From positions 290-18,338 of the forward strand of contig PLMI01000074.1 in NCBI GenBank assembly GCA_003142435.1: a stretch of 18,049 nt of DNA. Direction: 5' to 3'. This DNA is from Coxiellaceae bacterium. GTDB lineage: Bacteria > Pseudomonadota > Gammaproteobacteria > UBA9339. Below are positions 7,679 to 13,882 of the stretch, piece after piece (within the stretch, counting starts at the first letter, position 1; each line of letters opens with the position of its first letter). The notes beneath the pieces are model-generated. The model made no database searches. It was not told the DNA's origin and was given only the letters and a program-made list of their open reading frames with translations. The position numbers were made by a program, and so were the translations under genes.

Positions 7679-8173
7679 TTATTTAAAAATATTAACATGT
7701 TGATCGCTTGGGGCAGCTTCGCCTGTCTGATCCTCCGCCGCAGCGGGTCGCTTTCCAACTGGAGGAGCTTGCAACTTTTGCCAGGGCGTTTTATAAGGAG
7801 TATAAATTTCCGGCGCATTTGCTCCCTGCACATTTGCCCCCTGATTCCCTGCATTAGCTGAACTTTCCATCGCAGGCTGCTGTACTTGAGCTTGTTGATT
7901 TTGTGTCTCTAAAGAAGGCGATTGCCCTGGCGTGGCTCCCTCTTGTGGAATGGAAACTGCAGGAGGAGCTGTAACAGAATATTTATTTATTACGCCTTGT
8001 TTCGCTTCTTCAGCAGTACTAATTCCTTTTTTACAAGCTGCTTGCTCCTCGGAATTTTGATATTTGCTGCAAACATCCTGTGAGGCAGAATAAGATACTT
8101 GTGCAAACAAAAGTGAACACAAAAAAGATGCGACTATTAAAAGCTTGCCACCTTTTAATTTAAATTTATTCAT
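7679..8173 (-). CDS. Uncharacterised secreted Pro/Gln-rich protein inside the icmW-icmX operon
   Basis: A 164-residue protein of unknown function. It has a convincing signal peptide (KLKGGKLLIVASFLCSLLFAQVSYSA, cleavage about residue 30). A short two-cysteine motif follows (CSKYQNSEEQAACKKG, about 35-50), then a long disordered-looking region rich in Pro, Gln, Ala and Asn, ending in YKTPWQKLQAPPVGKR and an acidic tail. Its ATG lies inside the end of icmW, with the two genes sharing ATGAATAA (8166-8173). An AGAGGAAAG Shine-Dalgarno sits in the last icmW codons, so translation is probably coupled to icmW. icmX begins 28 bp after it. The placement suggests a periplasmic accessory of the Dot/Icm system. 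In Legionella icmW and icmX are adjacent, so this gene is either lineage-specific or a split-off domain. Confidence 0.8.
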   Translation of the reverse strand: MNKFKLKGGKLLIVASFLCSLLFAQVSYSASQDVCSKYQNSEEQAACKKGISTAEEAKQGVINKYSVTAPPAVSIPQEGATPGQSPSLETQNQQAQVQQPAMESSANAGNQGANVQGANAPEIYTPYKTPWQKLQAPPVGKRPAAAEDQTGEAAPSDQHVNIFK

Positions 8174-8618
8174 GGATGCTTTCCTCTAGAATTTTTAAAA
8201 CCATTTCTAACCTTTCAGGAGAAAAAACCCTTGAAAGCAATCTCAGCCTTTCAAAGATGACGTTTCTTTTTAAAAAAAGACCAGGTGCATCATTTGGTGA
8301 TTTGCTTGAATTTTCTGCCTGCATCAAAAGTTTAGATGCAGCTCCTGGATATGCTGTATCTAAAGTTTGCATCAAAAGCAATTTACGTGTTGCCTTAAGA
8401 TACGCGGCCACGGCAATGATTTTATCTTCTTGTTGCAGTTCAATATAACCTATGTTCTCTAAAGCTTCTCCTAATTTAACCATTGCTTCTTCTAGTTGCG
8501 GATCACCATCGAGCGTCCAATCCTCAACGCTTTCCATAAAAGAAACAACGCGATAAACAGAAGGCTCAATGTAATCTGCCCAATAAGTATGGGCCATTTC
8601 TAAAGATAAATCTGCCAT
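8166..8618 (-). CDS. icmW: Dot/Icm type IVB secretion chaperone IcmW
   Basis: IcmW is a small acidic cytoplasmic chaperone that pairs with IcmS and presents effector proteins to the DotL (IcmO) coupling complex. At 150 residues it has the family length (Legionella 151). Several stretches are nearly those of Legionella IcmW as I know it: YWADYIEPSVYRVVSFMESVEDWTLDGDPQLEEAM (broken by few changes), the AYPGAASKLLMQAE region, and GLFLKRNVIFERLRLLSRVF near the C-terminus. It is the first gene of an operon with an unknown secreted protein and icmX. A good promoter lies at 8646-8674. Its stop overlaps the start of the next gene by eight bases. The usual neighbours icmV and dotA are not upstream here. 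Confidence 0.96.
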   Translation of the reverse strand: MADLSLEMAHTYWADYIEPSVYRVVSFMESVEDWTLDGDPQLEEAMVKLGEALENIGYIELQQEDKIIAVAAYLKATRKLLLMQTLDTAYPGAASKLLMQAENSSKSPNDAPGLFLKRNVIFERLRLLSRVFSPERLEMVLKILEESIHE

Positions 8619-8645
8619 AATTTTGCTCGAGAAAAATTTAATCTA

Positions 8646-8674
8646 AGTATACTACAAAGCAACAATAGCAACAA
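8646..8674 (-). promoter_or_regulatory. Sigma70-type promoter for the icmW operon
   Basis: On the minus strand: -35 TTGTTG (8674-8669), 17-bp spacer, -10 TATACT (8651-8646). The start would fall near 8638, about 20 bases before the icmW ATG at 8618. I looked for a Coxiella-type PmrA box (direct CTTAA repeats) and did not see one. Confidence 0.65.
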
Positions 8675-8734
8675 TTTCTGCTGAGAAAGAATATGTTTAC
8701 AATATGCGTTAATCAGCCCTTCCAGACAAGGCAT

Positions 8735-8783
8735 TACGGTATTGTTTTTTAGTTTTTCCTATGTGAACATTTAAACTTTAAAA
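8735..8783 (+). repeat. Left member of an inverted pair of upstream elements
   Basis: Contains TACGGTATTGTTT (8735-8747) and TAAACTTTAAAA (8772-8783). The same two blocks occur in the same order on the minus strand at 10015-9973. Each member lies upstream of a gene in its own reading direction: this one before the coiled-coil gene at 8865, the other before pilF. Confidence 0.6.
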
Positions 8784-8864
8784 AGAAAATGACTGGCTTT
8801 TTCAAAATACTTTATTTTGGAAAAACTCAACTAAATAGTTTTTTTATGCGGAATGGTTTAAACT

Positions 8865-9284
8865 ATGGCTATTATGGCAGCAATAAGAGTTACATTTGAT
8901 ACTTTAAATTTCGTAAAACGACTAGAGGCGGCAGGAGAAAAACCTGAAATCGCAGAGGTACAAGCGCAACTTCAAGCAGAATTACAAGCACAAATATTAG
9001 AAAAACAAGAACAAGCTGAACGGCAATTTCTTGATAAACTTGCTCAATATCAGCCTGTTCTCGATGAGATAAAAATTAACAAGGATCAATTTGCCACCAA
9101 AAGCGATATATTTAGCTTGGGAAACAGAATCGACAAACTTGAAAATACAATAGACGCACTTGATAACAAATTTACAAGCAAGTTCGACAGCTTGCGCCAT
9201 GAGCTGATCGTCAAACTCGGCGGCATTGCAGTTGCCTACACAACTGTCCTTGGCGTATTAATTACTTTTGTTTGTCATCGATAA
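8865..9284 (+). CDS. Small coiled-coil protein with C-terminal membrane anchor (DUF1640-like)
   Basis: A 139-residue protein. The opening FDTLNFVKRLEAAGEKPEIAEVQA pattern, a long Gln/Glu/Ala-rich helix (about 25-60), FATKSDIFSLGNRIDKLENTIDALDNKF heptads (about 76-105), and one C-terminal membrane segment (KLGGIAVAYTTVLGVLITFV, about 116-135) fit the DUF1640 / CCDC90-like coiled-coil group. Such proteins are common and often phage- or plasmid-associated in bacteria; their function is unknown. The second ATG (8874) is an equally possible start and would give MAAIRVTFDTLNF. GGAATGG about 12 bases upstream is only a weak ribosome site. The gene stands alone, between icmW (divergent) and pilF (convergent), inside the inverted repeat pair 8735-8783 / 9973-10015. 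Confidence 0.75.
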   Translation: MAIMAAIRVTFDTLNFVKRLEAAGEKPEIAEVQAQLQAELQAQILEKQEQAERQFLDKLAQYQPVLDEIKINKDQFATKSDIFSLGNRIDKLENTIDALDNKFTSKFDSLRHELIVKLGGIAVAYTTVLGVLITFVCHR

Positions 9285-9331
9285 TTATTACTTGTTATTG
9301 AATAATTCATATTTTCTCTTTACCCAAAAGT

Positions 9332-9393
9332 GAATAAAAACATGCAATAAAAAACTTTAGTATAATCAAATACTTACAAAAAATGCATAAAAA
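9332..9393. repeat. Dispersed AT-rich repeat, copy 2 of 3
   Basis: GAATAAAAACATGCAATAAA, then AATCAAATACTTACAAAAAA near 9364-9383. It matches copies at 3743-3800 and 16916-16980. A solo TTGAATAATTCAT (9298-9310), the inner part of the MITE terminus, lies 20 bp to its left, but no hairpin core is present here. The repeat ends directly at the stop codon of the shortened pilF. Confidence 0.75.
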
Positions 9394-9394
9394 T

Positions 9395-9955
9395 TCACCG
9401 GGGTAGTGCTATTGAGGGATTGTTCAATTTTGCTTTACGAAAAAATTCGTTAGATTTTGCTTGATCATTTAACTTAAGAGCAGCAAGCCCTGCATTTTTA
9501 TAAGCATTTGCCAGCGATAAATAATTTGGATCTTTTGTCGCTAAAACAAAGTAATTCATCGCCTCAGAAAATCGATTACGACGATAAAGATAAGTACCAT
9601 AATTATTTTGCGAAGCTCCTATTCCAACTCCATTACGCAAAGATAAATCAATTGCCCGTAAATAATAGCGTTCGGCATCTTTTAAATTCCCGGTTCGCTC
9701 TAAAAAATATGCCATCGCGTCATTTGCTGCGCAATCTTTCGGATTTTGTTTAAGCGCTAATAATAATTTTTCCTTGGCTTCTTCAATATTGCCACTTTGC
9801 AGATAATAAAGCCCTAGATTAGTATTTATGAAAGCAGCAGCGATTTGTTTTTGATCTTCCTGGCTGGCGCATGAACATAAAAAACAAATTACAACAGCAA
9901 GAAAAAATTTGCGGGATCTGATAAAAAAATTCTTACAATTTTGCACTTTGTTCAC
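9395..9955 (-). CDS. pilF: PilF/PilW-type TPR lipoprotein, shortened at the C-terminus
   Basis: PilF is the outer-membrane pilotin that helps the PilQ secretin assemble in type IV pilus biogenesis. A lipoprotein signal peptide (FFLAVVICFLCSCAS, lipidated Cys29) is followed by about four TPR units: 43-76 (NLGLYYLQSGNIEEAKEKLLLALKQNP), 77-107, 115-148 (NNYGTYLYRRNRFSEAMNYFVLA) and 150-183. Pseudomonas PilF has six TPRs and about 250 residues; this one stops after NPSIALPR, where the family continues with about 60 more residues, and a dispersed repeat begins right at the stop. The start is a GTG with a poor ribosome site. Its position after ndk and rlmN on the same strand is the conserved gammaproteobacterial order, though a 1.2-kb insertion separates it from rlmN. 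Function may be impaired. Confidence 0.8.
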   Translation of the reverse strand: MNKVQNCKNFFIRSRKFFLAVVICFLCSCASQEDQKQIAAAFINTNLGLYYLQSGNIEEAKEKLLLALKQNPKDCAANDAMAYFLERTGNLKDAERYYLRAIDLSLRNGVGIGASQNNYGTYLYRRNRFSEAMNYFVLATKDPNYLSLANAYKNAGLAALKLNDQAKSNEFFRKAKLNNPSIALPR

Positions 9956-9972
9956 AGGTATTTTTTAATTAG

Positions 9973-10015
9973 TTTTAAAGTTTACCTGTTCAATGACACA
10001 TCAAACAATACCGTA
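9973..10015 (-). repeat. Right member of an inverted pair of upstream elements
   Basis: On the minus strand it reads TACGGTATTGTTT (10015-10003), an 18-base gap, then TAAACTTTAAAA (9984-9973). This mirrors 8735-8783, where the gap is 24 bases. It ends 18 bases before the pilF GTG. Confidence 0.6.
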
Positions 10016-10058
10016 TTTCGTAATAATTATAAGATCTCTAAAACAACAATATTACAAA

Positions 10059-10549
10059 TTATAATAATTTTTCTCGTATTTTTTCCTCAACGCATTCTAT
10101 TCTTTCCTGTAATTGTATTGATTTTTCTTTTTCCATAGGTCCAAAATCTATTTCTTCAAAATTTTTAATTAATTTTTTATAGGCACTATTGATCAACTTT
10201 ATCATTTCTTTAATATTTTTTTCTTGGAAAAATGCAATAATTTCAGCGTAATCCAAGAAAATAATCTCAAAAGAATATAATGCCGTTCTATTAGAACATA
10301 ATTATTTTTTAGATTATCTACAATTGCAGTTATTTCTATTTTTAAATCTTCCTGATTAAATGTTGTAAATGCATTTTTTAACCATAAAATATTGATTCTT
10401 AAAAACTCAGCATACTTATAAGTATCATCTTCGAGTGTTTTTATCCAACTAGAAAGTTCATTTTCTTTAAAACCAGCTTCATGAAATACCATCCAAATAG
10501 TTTCCTTTTTAAAATTCATGATATTGATTTTACTGTCTATATTCTTCAA
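10059..10549 (-). pseudogene. Frameshifted ORF of unknown function downstream of yafQ
   Basis: Two overlapping minus-strand ORFs appear to be halves of one gene. The first (10549-10202; TTG start, or ATG at 10519 giving MNFKKETIWMVFHEAGF) is sensible up to about NLKNNYVLIER and then turns into a Lys/Leu-rich tail typical of reading out of frame. In the shifted frame, ALYSFEIIFLDYAEIIAFFQEKNIKEMIKLINSAYKKL continues naturally (stretch broken by nothing) to the stop at 10059. The frames overlap in 10202-10301, so a single indel there would restore one helical protein of about 160 residues. I recognise no family. The frame is also open further upstream, to about 10614, with an AGAGG but no ATG. 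It is probably part of the decayed toxin-antitoxin island. A sequencing error in the A/T runs is the alternative. Confidence 0.5.
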
Positions 10550-10587
10550 GGCATTATCAATATTTATAATTAAATCCTCTTTTATAA

Positions 10588-10800
10588 CTATAACTGCTGT
10601 ATCTTTAAATCGCTTTCAATATGACATTCTCTATATCCATTGAATATGCCGCAAAGTGGGTGATCACGATATTTTGGGTCTAGCTTATTGCCATTCACTA
10701 AAAGAGTCATTACCTTTTTCAATCTATCGAGATTTTTTCCTCGTTTTTCCGCTAGTTTGCAATCTTTTAGAAAGACGTTTTTGCTTTTTATCTTCAGCAC
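10588..10800 (-). pseudogene. YafQ/RelE-type mRNA interferase toxin, truncated
   Basis: YafQ toxins are ribosome-dependent mRNA endonucleases. The opening 64 residues follow E. coli YafQ closely: FLKDCKLAEKRGKNLDRLKKVMTLL, then YRDHPLCGIFNGYRECHIESD. His47, His60 and Asp64 match catalytic His50, His63 and Asp67. Leu65 replaces Trp68, and the protein ends at residue 70, where the family continues for about 22 residues (LIY..., RTGSHSxLF) including catalytic His87 and Phe91. It is therefore probably inactive. The start is GTG with GGAG seven bases upstream, lying inside the 3' end of the antitoxin gene. Confidence 0.75.
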
Positions 10801-11074
10801 TCGTTAACTCCAATTTTGAAAATAGATCATCAACGTTTTTATATTCAACTAATCCTATGCCTTTTTCTGTTTCTTCAATAGCTCGCATAGTTTCTTCGTT
10901 TGGAATTTTAAACTGAAAAGGTATACTTTTAGTTAGCTTGATTTGGATTAAAAGCGCGTTAATAGTTTCTGACATATTAAGACCTAATTCATGCAGTATT
11001 TTTTCTGCATTGTGTTTTAATTCAGAGTTCACTCGTGCTTTTACTATAGAATTTTTATGTGTATCTGTTCGCAT
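10724..11074 (-). CDS. RelB/DinJ-family antitoxin with an abnormal C-terminal extension
   Basis: DinJ-type antitoxins bind and neutralise YafQ and repress their own promoter through an N-terminal ribbon-helix-helix. Residues 8-50 (NSIVKARVNSELKHNAEKILHELGLNMSETINALLIQI) form that domain. IPFQFKIPNEETMRAIEETEKG (51-72) and YKNVDDLFSKLEL (78-90) are the usual toxin-binding end. The family normally stops about there, at 86-90 residues. Here reading continues for 26 more residues, very rich in Lys and Arg (EDKKQKRLSKRL, GKTRKKSR), through the first 77 bases of yafQ in another frame. Loss of the native stop by mutation or a small indel is the simplest reading. A palindrome (11093-11117) upstream is a candidate operator. 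Confidence 0.85.
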   Translation of the reverse strand: MRTDTHKNSIVKARVNSELKHNAEKILHELGLNMSETINALLIQIKLTKSIPFQFKIPNEETMRAIEETEKGIGLVEYKNVDDLFSKLELTSAEDKKQKRLSKRLQTSGKTRKKSR

Positions 11075-11092
11075 AATTATGACCTTTTGTTG

Positions 11093-11117
11093 TTTGTGGG
11101 CACATTACGACCACAAA
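11093..11117. promoter_or_regulatory. Candidate autoregulatory operator of the dinJ-like gene
   Basis: A perfect 7-bp inverted repeat, TTTGTGG (11093-11099) and CCACAAA (11111-11117), with an 11-base spacer. It lies between a -10-like TATAAT on the minus strand (11126-11121) and the antitoxin ATG (11074). Ribbon-helix-helix antitoxins usually repress from such a site. Confidence 0.5.
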
Positions 11118-11218
11118 TTAATTATATCATATTTTATAATAAAATTCCTATATAGAATAAAAAAGTCTTATCGGAAAATATGAACTTTTCATAAATATTA
11201 CTAATGTATATAAAAAAA

Positions 11219-12256
11219 CTATTGTTTTTCAATTCCCGCAAGCTGGCCGCACGCTGCCGCAATATCAGCGCCCCTTTTTTTGCGCGTAATCGTGTTAAAA
11301 CCGCCTGCCAATAAAATATCGCGAAATTTGTCGATTTGCTCCTGGTTTGGCGCTTTATATTTACTTTTCACATCCAGCTCATTGCACGGAATTAAATTGA
11401 TCTTGCACGGGATGCCTTGTAACAAGCGCACTAACTTTTTAGCACAATCGAGAGAATCATTAACCCCTGCAATCATAATATATTCAAAGGTAATTTTGCG
11501 GCGCGGGTCTTTGTAATAATGCCTGCAAACTTCGATGAGTCCTTTTAAAGGATATTTTTTATTTATGGGCATCAACTTATTGCGCAACTCGTCATTTGGC
11601 GCATGCAATGATATCGCTAACGAAGCATTGGTGACTTCGCGCAATTGCTTTATTTGCGGCACTAAACCGGCGGTGCTTATAGTAACTCTATATTTTGACA
11701 GCCCATAAGCATTATCATCTAACATTAAATTAACTGCCTTTACAACATTGTCAAAATTGAGCAATGGCTCGCCCATTCCCATAATTACAACGTTAGTAAC
11801 CTGATAATCCTTTTTAGCCAGCCATAATTGGCCAATAATTTCTCCAAGCGTTAAATTACGAATAAATCCTTTTTTACCTGTTGCACAAAAATCACACGCC
11901 AAAGGGCAGCCAACTTGAGTTGAAACACATAATGTGCCCCTATCCTCTTCCGGAATAAAAACGGTTTCGATACAAGCACCGTCCTGCAATTTCAACAGCC
12001 ATTTTACGGTTCCATCACGAGAAATTTGTGTGGTCACAATTTCCGGAAAAATAATTTCAGCATTTTCAGAAAGGAAAACACGCAAAGATTTGCTTAAATT
12101 TGACATTAAGGCAAAATCAGTTACGCGCTTTTGATGAATCCATTTGAGAATTTGCATTGCCCGAAATGCCTTTTCATTGCATTTTACTAAATAATCGGCA
12201 AGATCTTCAAAGGAGTAATTTAACAGGTTAATTTTCTTATTATGGTCAGTCGACAT
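11219..12256 (-). CDS. rlmN: Dual-specificity 23S rRNA/tRNA adenine-C2 methyltransferase RlmN
   Basis: A radical-SAM enzyme that makes 2-methyladenosine at A2503 of 23S rRNA and A37 of some tRNAs. At 345 residues it is near the normal length. The [4Fe-4S] motif is C117-PLA-C121-DF-C124, preceded by TLCVSTQ with conserved Cys110. [12 protein letters not shown] (about 160-171) is the SAM-binding GEPL motif. The catalytic methyl-carrying cysteine is C336 in [12 protein letters not shown], matching E. coli Cys355. The ATG lies two bases after the ndk stop, so the two genes are probably translated from one mRNA. In related genomes pilF follows directly; here about 1.26 kb of inserted sequence separates them. 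Confidence 0.96.
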   Translation of the reverse strand: MSTDHNKKINLLNYSFEDLADYLVKCNEKAFRAMQILKWIHQKRVTDFALMSNLSKSLRVFLSENAEIIFPEIVTTQISRDGTVKWLLKLQDGACIETVFIPEEDRGTLCVSTQVGCPLACDFCATGKKGFIRNLTLGEIIGQLWLAKKDYQVTNVVIMGMGEPLLNFDNVVKAVNLMLDDNAYGLSKYRVTISTAGLVPQIKQLREVTNASLAISLHAPNDELRNKLMPINKKYPLKGLIEVCRHYYKDPRRKITFEYIMIAGVNDSLDCAKKLVRLLQGIPCKINLIPCNELDVKSKYKAPNQEQIDKFRDILLAGGFNTITRKKRGADIAAACGQLAGIEKQ

Positions 12257-12258
12257 TT

Positions 12259-12684
12259 CTACTTATTATATATTTCTATTGGAGAAAAAAAGAACTCTAT
12301 TTCCTCTTTTGCAGTATCTGAACCATCGGAGCCATGAACTACGTTCTCTGTCACCGAAGTTGCAAAATCATAGCGAATAGTTCCTATCGCAGCTTTTCTA
12401 GGATCAGTCGCACCCATAATTTCCCTATTTTTGGCAATAGCATTCTCCCCCTGCAAAACTTGTACCATAATTGGGCCACTTGTCATAAACTCGATTAAAT
12501 CAGCGAAAAAAGCTTTGCCATCATGCACGTGATAAAAAGATTCAGCTTCTTCTCTTGCTAAGCGCATCATTTTGGAAGCGACAATGCGAAGGCCATTAAT
12601 TTCAAAGCGTTTATAGATTTCACCAATAATGTTTTTCCTGACGCCGTCTGGTTTTATAATAGATAATGTTTGTTCGATAGGCAT
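12259..12684 (-). CDS. ndk: Nucleoside diphosphate kinase
   Basis: Transfers the gamma phosphate of ATP to nucleoside diphosphates through a phospho-histidine, balancing NTP and dNTP pools. The start chosen is the ATG at 12684 ([18 protein letters not shown]), which matches the family N-terminus and has GGAG about 10 bases upstream; a longer reading to 12711 adds nine unlikely residues. The resulting 141-residue protein has the SIIKPDGV opening, [15 protein letters not shown], and the active-site motif [16 protein letters not shown] with His117. It lies between rsmI (47 bp upstream) and rlmN (2 bp downstream). Confidence 0.96.
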   Translation of the reverse strand: MPIEQTLSIIKPDGVRKNIIGEIYKRFEINGLRIVASKMMRLAREEAESFYHVHDGKAFFADLIEFMTSGPIMVQVLQGENAIAKNREIMGATDPRKAAIGTIRYDFATSVTENVVHGSDGSDTAKEEIEFFFSPIEIYNK

Positions 12685-12731
12685 AAAATACTCCAAATTT
12701 ATGTATCGCAAAAAAATGCGACTATTAATTT

Positions 12732-13583
12732 TTATTTACATTTTTGCATAGCCAAAGCTAATTTATAAACTTCATTTTTATTAGCGCCGGTTATTTTTGC
12801 TGTAATTTCTACAGTTTTTTTTGTTGTTAATACCGGCAACAAAATCGATAAAATCCTCTCAACATTTGATGTAATTGCTTTTTTATCTTCTAAAATACCC
12901 CGCACCAATACTACAAATTCGCCTTTTTGCTGATTGCTGCCACTTTCTAACCAAATTTTTATGTCCTTAAGCGAGCCTCCGCGAATCGTCTCAAACATCT
13001 TAGTCAATTCGCGTGCAATCACAACAGAGCGGTCTTCACCGAGGATTTCTATCATAGCATTGATTAGCTTGGAAATGCGATGAGGAGCTTCGTAAATAAT
13101 CAAAGTTCTTTTTTCACTTTTAAGCTCTAAAAGTTTTTGCCGCAGGGCTTCTATTTTTACCGGCAAAAATCCTTCAAAAATGAACTTATCTGTTGGCAAT
13201 CCTGATGCGCAAAGCGCAGTGATCAAAGCAGAAGGGCCAGGAATTGGCACGACTTTGATATTTGACTCGCGCGCTTTTTGCACTAATAAATATCCAGGAT
13301 CGCTGATTAAAGGAGTTCCGGCGTCAGAAATAAGAGCGAGACTTTCACCTTGCAATAAATGCTGCAACAATAATTCGCTGCGCTTACTTTCATTGTAATT
13401 ATGCAAAGAAATTACCTTGGTATTTATGCCATAGTGCTGCAATAATTTTTTGCTATGGCGCGTATCTTCCGCGGCAATCAATGAGGCTTCTTTTAGGACT
13501 TTTACAGCGCGAAAAGTTATATCCTCAAGATTGCCTATAGGAGTTGCTACGATAAATAATGTGCCTGAAATTAACTCTGACAT
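12732..13583 (-). CDS. rsmI: 16S rRNA (cytidine-1402 2'-O)-methyltransferase RsmI
   Basis: RsmI methylates the ribose of C1402 in the 30S decoding centre, using SAM. The start is the ATG at 13583 ([23 protein letters not shown]), with GAGG four bases upstream; an upstream TTG at 13592 is less likely. The 283-residue protein shows the tetrapyrrole-methylase fold signatures: [62 protein letters not shown] and IIYEAPHRI. It is the first gene of the rsmI-ndk-rlmN series on the minus strand. Confidence 0.95.
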   Translation of the reverse strand: MSELISGTLFIVATPIGNLEDITFRAVKVLKEASLIAAEDTRHSKKLLQHYGINTKVISLHNYNESKRSELLLQHLLQGESLALISDAGTPLISDPGYLLVQKARESNIKVVPIPGPSALITALCASGLPTDKFIFEGFLPVKIEALRQKLLELKSEKRTLIIYEAPHRISKLINAMIEILGEDRSVVIARELTKMFETIRGGSLKDIKIWLESGSNQQKGEFVVLVRGILEDKKAITSNVERILSILLPVLTTKKTVEITAKITGANKNEVYKLALAMQKCK

Positions 13584-13725
13584 ACACCTCAAATTATAAG
13601 GTAAAAGTTGTTTATTTGTTATAACACATTTTGCGCAACAACAAAATACTCAATTATGAGCGTTTGTTTATTAACCTGAATTCGGCATAAGAATTTAACA
13701 ACGTATTGAAAAAAAGTAAATAAAT

Positions 13726-13880
13726 ACCCGCGTTTTTTGCGGCACAATAAAAGCTACGAAGTAGCCTAAATTGCAACAGCCCAGGGTGTAGTTCACGTGT
13801 TTTTCGTGAACAAGCCCTGGGTCGAAAGAGCGCGGAATGTTTCTAAGCTCTGTAAGAGCGAAATAATTATATCGAGTTGA
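13726..13880. repeat. Structured intergenic element with several hairpins
   Basis: This holds four stem-loops in a row: CCGCG/GCGG around a T-run (about 13728-13742), GCTAC-GAA-GTAGC (13753-13765), a long hairpin pairing CCCAGGG (13780-13786) and GTTCACG (13791-13797) with CGTGAAC (13805-13811) and CCCTGGG (13815-13821), and GCTCT/AGAGC (13847-13859). It lies in the 13584-13882 gap between rsmI and the 3' end of sdaA and is richer in G+C than its surroundings. Block-like hairpins of this sort resemble dispersed intergenic repeats known from several bacterial groups. A 64-codon minus-strand frame through it looks fortuitous. No second copy is in the window. Confidence 0.55.
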
Positions 13881-13882
13881 GG

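Noticed and set aside
7637..7861. Plus-strand frame opposite the unknown icm-operon gene
   Set aside because: Antisense to a gene with a signal peptide, ribosome site and operon coupling; no features of its own.
8619..8864. Coxiella-type PmrA box or divergent icmV gene upstream of icmW
   Set aside because: No paired CTTAA motif and no reading frame resembling IcmV were seen.
12685..12711. Longer ndk start (MRYINLEYF extension)
   Set aside because: The family begins at [13 protein letters not shown], and the GGAG ribosome site is correctly spaced for the ATG at 12684.
12685..12731. Terminator between rsmI and ndk (TCGCA...TGCGA around a T-run)
   Set aside because: The stem is only five base pairs with the T-run in the loop; rsmI, ndk and rlmN more likely share a transcript.
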